64,000 nt of DNA from WTFV01 sp965262925. GTDB lineage: Bacteria; Acidobacteriota; Vicinamibacteria; Vicinamibacterales; UBA8438. Where the stretch lies: assembly GCA_965262925.1 (NCBI GenBank), contig CBDHGC010000004.1:2790001-2854000 (forward strand). The letters are read 5' to 3'. Under the pieces are notes generated by a model, which worked only from the letters and a program-made list of their open reading frames with translations, did not search any database and was not told the origin of the DNA. Below are positions 62,230 through 64,000 of this stretch, piece after piece. The first letter of the stretch is position 1. Every line of letters begins with the position of its first letter. The position numbers and the translations under genes are program-made.

Positions 62230-63040
62230 AGTCGTCGGCGTAGCGGACAAAGCGGTGGCCGCGCGTCTCCAGTTCCTTGTCCAGGACATCCTGCATCAGG
62301 TTCGACAGCAACGGTGAGAGCGGCCCGCCCTGCGGCGTCCCCTTGGTTGTCGGACCGACCAGCCCGCCCTCGAGCACGCCCGCGGTCAAGAAGCCGCGGA
62401 TGAGCCTGAGCAGGCGTTTGTCGGCCACCCGCTTGGCCACCAGTCCCATCAGGATGTCGTGATTGACCCGGTCGAAGAACTTCTCCAGGTCGAGGTCAAC
62501 GACGAAGTCGAAGCCCGCGAGAATGTGTTCCTGCGCACGCTTGACCGCCTGATGGGCCGAGCGTCCGGGCCGGAACCCGTAGCTCGCATCCGAGAAACCA
62601 GGGTCCCACTCCTCCTGTAGCACCTGCATCACCGCCTGCTGGATGAAGCGGTCGAGCACCGTCGGCACGCCGAGCAGGCGAACGCCGCCCGACGCCTTCG
62701 GTATCTCTACCCGCCGTACCGGCTGCGGCGTGTAGCTGCCGGCGAGGAGCCGGGACCTGATCTCGGGCCAGTGGGCCTTCAGGTGATCGCCCAACTCGTC
62801 GACGGTCATCCCGTCGACGCCGGGCGCCCCCTTGTTGCGCCGGACACGCGCCAGCGCCTTCTTCAGATTGCCGGGTTCGACGACCGCCTCCATCGACGGT
62901 TCCTGCCCGGCCGCCGGGCGTTCGGGTTCGGCACGCGCCGTGCGGGCTTCGGTCCCTTGGGCTCCGGCGCTCCGGGCTTCACCCTTCGCCGCCGGCTCCA
63001 AGGCCAGCTCCAACTGGATGTTCTGCCGCCTGGTCCGCAT
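62230..63040 (-). CDS. Group II intron B reverse transcriptase, N-terminal exon
   Basis: From MRTRRQNIQLELALEPAAKG to RFVRYADDC at 62230, the boundary of intron A. RT blocks NKGAPGVDGMTVDELGDHLK, GVRLLGVPTVLDRFIQQAVM, SYGFRPGRSAHQAVKRAQEH, DLDLEKFFDRVNHD and KGTPQGGPLSPLLSNLMQDV are all present. Joined to 59540-60348 it gives a 539-residue RT. Directly upstream (63109) intron C ends, leaving no room for this intron's own domains I-III here. Confidence 0.87.
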
Positions 63041-63149
63041 GAGCGTTGCCGTCCTACTGACCCTGTCCGTCGTTCGGGCCTTCGCCGGCGAACCGGCTGT
63101 CGGGTCGGAGGAGGCGCGCCCCGCGGGCGCTGGCCTCCGTCCGCCGCTC

Positions 63150-63183
63150 AAACGGTACGTGCAGTTTTCCCGCATACCGCTTT
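63150..63183 (-). ncRNA. Group II intron C domain V
   Basis: A 34-nt hairpin: AAAGCGGTATGCGG, a GAAA loop, and ACTGCACGTACCGTTT. It begins at the last base of the RT stop codon. A domain VI-like stem (CGGAGG ... CCTCCG) follows down to about 63109. Confidence 0.85.
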
Positions 63184-64000
63184 CACGAAGACGTCCTCGC
63201 GTGATGAGGACCGATGGAAGGAATCAAACCGACAAGGTTGACCAAGCCCAACTCGCCGTAGAGCGTGGCGTTTGACAGGGATAGCCATCCCCGACACCGC
63301 CACCGCTTGGACCGATGCGCCCACACGCGACGCACCACCCAACCGTCGAGCTGGTGGAAGAGCTTCCGGACGTGGGCACGCTTGTAGTAGTGCCCCCATC
63401 CCCGCAGGACCGGGTTGAGCTGCTCAATCAGCACCTCAGTGGACACCGGCGCCTTGCGTCGCGTTCGACTGCGCACCTGGTCCTGGAAGTGACGAAGAGA
63501 CTTCTGAGTCGGGTACGCGTACAGGCCGCCCGGACGAAGGCGCGTACGGACCTTGTGCAGCGGGAGCCGAAGCCCCTTGCCGCGCTTGATCTTGTACCCG
63601 AGGAACTCGAAGCCGTGCTGGACGCGAACGATCCGAGTCTTCGTCGGATTGATGCGCACGCCCAGTCGCTCCAGGACCGCCGTCGCCGTGGCCAAGGCGG
63701 TTCGCGCTTCGGCCGCCGACGTGCAGGTGATGACCCAATCGTCCGCGTACCGCGTCAGCCGGTACCCCCGGCGTCGCATTTCCTTGTCGAACGGCGTCAA
63801 CAAGACATTGCTCAGCAAGGGTGAGGCGACGCCGCCCTGCGGCGTCCCACGCTCCGTCGGAAAGAGGCGTCCGTCGCCGTAGCTCCCTGCTTTCAGCATC
63901 GAGCGAATCAGGCGAAGGACCCGGCCATCAGAGACCCGCTGGGCCACGAGCGTGAGCAGCTTGTCATGGTCGACCGTCCCGAAAAAGTCGCTCAGGTCGC
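63183..64000 (-). CDS. Group II intron C reverse transcriptase, partial at window edge
   Basis: The frame is open to the end of the window (no start in view): DLSDFFGTVDHDKLLTLVAQ, then RGTPQGGVASPLLSNVLLTP, the active site YRLTRYADDWVITC, VRINPTKTRIVRVQHGFEFL and the maturase block LIEQLNPVLRGWGHYYKRAH. This is the C-terminal ~270 residues of an RT different from A and B. The stop codon abuts domain V at 63183. Confidence 0.92.
   Translation of the reverse strand, partial: DLSDFFGTVDHDKLLTLVAQRVSDGRVLRLIRSMLKAGSYGDGRLFPTERGTPQGGVASPLLSNVLLTPFDKEMRRRGYRLTRYADDWVITCTSAAEARTALATATAVLERLGVRINPTKTRIVRVQHGFEFLGYKIKRGKGLRLPLHKVRTRLRPGGLYAYPTQKSLRHFQDQVRSRTRRKAPVSTEVLIEQLNPVLRGWGHYYKRAHVRKLFHQLDGWVVRRVWAHRSKRWRCRGWLSLSNATLYGELGLVNLVGLIPSIGPHHARTSS

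Overview
This 64-kb window is GC-rich bacterial DNA dominated by mobile elements and by the wreckage they leave. It looks like accessory DNA of an Acidobacteriota-like genome. The basis is indirect: a relic of the duplicated FtsX/MacB permease type common in that phylum (18.7-19.8 kb), a porin/CuA/di-haem cytochrome operon, a bactofilin, and high GC throughout. No rRNA or complete tRNA was seen, so the taxonomic guess is inference only.

Layout. 0.6-5.1 kb: an IS110 recombinase gene, an IS with a DDE transposase plus a divergent DUF6788-like gene inserted just upstream of it, and an rve-type integrase. 5.3-9.0 kb: repeats, a DruA-domain/IS4 transposase element, and three copies of a 111-bp CTAG-bounded MITE. 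9.2-11.9 kb: a porin, CuA-protein and broken di-haem cytochrome operon. 12-18.4 kb: small accessory genes and relics (VapC, class I glutamine amidotransferase, HsdM, XRE regulator). 18.7-24.8 kb: a scrambled permease gene, a relic conjugation region (VirD4/TraG-like) split by a second DruA-IS4 element, and the 3' half of a tRNA. 25-27.4 kb: two degenerate type I-E-like CRISPR clusters flanking an MNT-HEPN fusion gene. 27.4-34 kb: an IS1182-like element, truncated serine recombinase and IS21 genes, a DUF6788/Cys-rich gene pair, and a frameshifted P4-type primase. 34.5-43.7 kb: HU, bactofilin, a family of small zinc-ribbon proteins, an S24 repressor, and a methyltransferase.

37-54.4 kb carries three 1,445-bp IS256-family copies, each with an 8-bp duplication. 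One sits inside a zinc-ribbon gene and one inside an ISKra4-like element. 47.35-51.28 kb is a complete recombinase-in-trio (RIT) element: three tyrosine recombinases flanked by 292-bp inverted repeats. 54.4-58.4 kb is an unrecognised overlapping minus-strand gene cluster, followed by a SLOG/DprA-like gene. 59.5-64 kb is a nest of group II introns. One intron is inserted exactly inside the catalytic YADD motif of another intron's reverse transcriptase, and a third lies just upstream.

Intact, apparently functional modules are mostly the transposons, introns and recombinases. Many host-like genes are truncated or carry single-base frameshifts. That could be real decay of a gene cemetery or partly assembly error, and the sequence alone cannot separate the two.
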